Positions 62,856 through 64,000 of a stretch of 64,000 nt of DNA are shown piece by piece (within the stretch, counting starts at the first letter, position 1; the number at the start of each line of letters is the position of its first letter). This DNA comes from Eopsaltria australis. Its lineage: Eukaryota; Chordata; Aves; Passeriformes; Petroicidae. Where the stretch lies: NCBI GenBank assembly GCA_034509425.1, contig JAVTVJ010000048.1:62001-126000 (forward strand), read 5' to 3'. The notes below the pieces were generated by a model, which saw only the letters and a program-made list of their open reading frames with translations, was not told the origin of the DNA and did not search any database. A program made the translations under genes and the position numbers.

Positions 62856-63180
62856 AACCACTATATAATTATATAGATAAACATGTCTTACCCTCCCTGG
62901 GTTATTTATAATCCAAATAAAAGAAACACAATCCTGCTCAGACTGCTGAACAGTATTTGTTGAATTACTGTCTACATATGCAATTAGGTAGTGTTACACT
63001 GATGGTAAAGAGTAAAAATTGTGACTGAAAATCTGCAGTGTTGAAATCTGGGACACAAACTTAGAACTTAAGGTGAAAAAACATGTAAGATTGTTGCTGG
63101 AAGACACAAACTGCAGAGCAGGTGGCCTAATCCTCAGATAAATTAGGTTCCCTAAAAAATACAAGTGCATCTGAAAACTG

Positions 63181-63229
63181 AAAAAAAAAAACCAAAAAAA
63201 CAAACAAAAAAAACCCCACTTTTTTTTCT
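63181..63229. repeat. A-rich tract abutting a T-run
   Basis: An A11 run, then CC plus A7, CAAAC and A8 units, a CCCC, and then T8. The A-rich and T-rich halves could pair as a hairpin. Confidence 0.8.
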
Positions 63230-63786
63230 TCTAACTATATATTTGTTAATAAGTTGGTGCTAAGGAAAACTTTCCAATGGGTTTTCTAACATTTTCCTAA
63301 AGTTTCTCTTCCAATTTTATTTTCAAATTCAGCCATCCAGTTGTGGTTTTTTGGTTGCTTGGTTGGGGTTTTTTTAGAAAACAGTATAGTACCCTGATCT
63401 AAATTAAGTGTTAACTAGTTGAGACAACACTTTTTGAAATACCAGAAAAATGCTGCCCATCCCATGCAATCTACCTCTTGTCTCCCTCCAAAATGGTCAG
63501 TTTTGGAGGTACCGCTGCTTTTTATGAAGCAGATTCTAGTGTTCTGGCTGAGAATCCTAAAATGTAGAGTTGCCTGTGTATTTTATATTCCTTCTTTTCA
63601 GAAGTAGGAACATAAACACAGCTAGGCAGCCTTACAAAATCTCCAGATTCTTACAACCAAAAATTATTTGCAAGAGCTCAAAATCCATTACTGCTTGACA
63701 GATGATAAGGACAGAATCCTATGGTGTGGATATAAGACTAAATTCTACATGATTTTTTAATAAAAAGTTCTAAAAGTCTACAAAAT

Positions 63787-63803
63787 TATATATATATATA
63801 TAT
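63787..63803. repeat. Short (TA)n microsatellite
   Basis: About eight TA units, bordered by AAAT and TCTAAAA. Confidence 0.9.
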
Positions 63804-64000
63804 TCTAAAATACTTTCTAAAAAAAGCTAGTTGCTTTCATACTTAAGACTTTAAGAAACAAAAGGTTTTATGGCGTTACCATTCCAAGGAGACATTCTCC
63901 TCTGAGCATTCCCTGCACTGCCCTTCTACCTGCCAAAGATAGTCTGATTAACACTTCCCTCTGGGAATCATTTCTGCTAGACCAACACTCTGCTTTATCA

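Larger units (their letters stand above)
62855..64000. other. Non-coding DNA with simple repeats, no gene seen
   Basis: AT-rich. It contains an A/C then T-rich tract (63181-63229), T-runs near 63370, and (TA)n at 63787-63803. The 62-codon frame at 63419-63607 has no recognisable feature. The window ends within unremarkable sequence. Confidence 0.5.

Noticed and set aside
62671..62856. Minus-strand frame beginning CVCIYIYIYI
   Set aside because: Translation of the TA/CA microsatellite.
1..64000. CRISPR arrays, operons, tRNA and rRNA genes
   Set aside because: No regularly spaced repeats with unique spacers, no ribosome-binding-site-led gene strings, and no cloverleaf or rRNA core sequence noticed. 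The window is vertebrate non-coding DNA.

Overview
This window looks like bird nuclear DNA. It is AT-rich and has no operons, no ribosome-binding-site logic and no dense coding. The recognisable repeats are 5'-truncated CR1 non-LTR retrotransposon copies, several still ending in the avian ATTCTRTG octamer tail, plus fragments of avian endogenous-retrovirus LTRs. I saw no Alu-like SINEs and no mammalian L1. Crocodilian or turtle DNA also carries CR1, so the bird call is an inference from the particular CR1 and LTR sequence types, which I recognise by eye and not from a database search. The species cannot be named.

I found no confidently protein-coding gene, tRNA or rRNA. The window reads as intergenic sequence or the inside of a very large intron. 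From left to right: 1-4.0 kb is non-coding DNA with one ~97-bp tandem duplication. From 4.0 to 8.9 kb there is a cluster of CR1 3' ends (4.0, 4.7-5.35 and 6.4-6.7 kb, and a weak one at 8.5-8.8 kb) and an exon-like open stretch at 7.8-8.2 kb. From 8.9 to 18.7 kb only one CR1 copy (13.4-13.8 kb) interrupts unique DNA that includes stretches resembling conserved regulatory elements. A probable solo LTR lies at 18.7-19.2 kb. CR1 copies follow at 22.3, 25.9 and 27.2 kb. From 28 to 42 kb the DNA is mostly unique, with three odd blocks (29.7-30.2, 32.5-33.0 and 35.0-35.2 kb) that could be old repeats or decayed coding sequence. From 42.3 to 45.6 kb there is an orphan CR1 endonuclease piece, a rearranged CR1 carrying an LTR fragment, and a 48-base poly-A run. 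From 49 to 50.4 kb there is a GC-richer block of unknown nature and a CR1 end. The longest CR1 copy (1.5 kb, reverse-transcriptase palm through 3' UTR) is at 56.7-58.2 kb. From 60 to 64 kb there is a striking GGAA/GGAATTCT compound satellite, a GC- and CpG-richer candidate exon at 61.8-62.1 kb, and several TA/CA microsatellites.

The CR1 copies are dead: ORF2 is broken by stops and frameshifts, and catalytic residues are altered wherever I could read them. Nothing here forms a multi-gene system. The items most worth checking are the block at 61.81-62.08 kb, the coding-like remnant at 35.04-35.22 kb, the 29.7-30.2 kb block and the rearranged CR1 copies.
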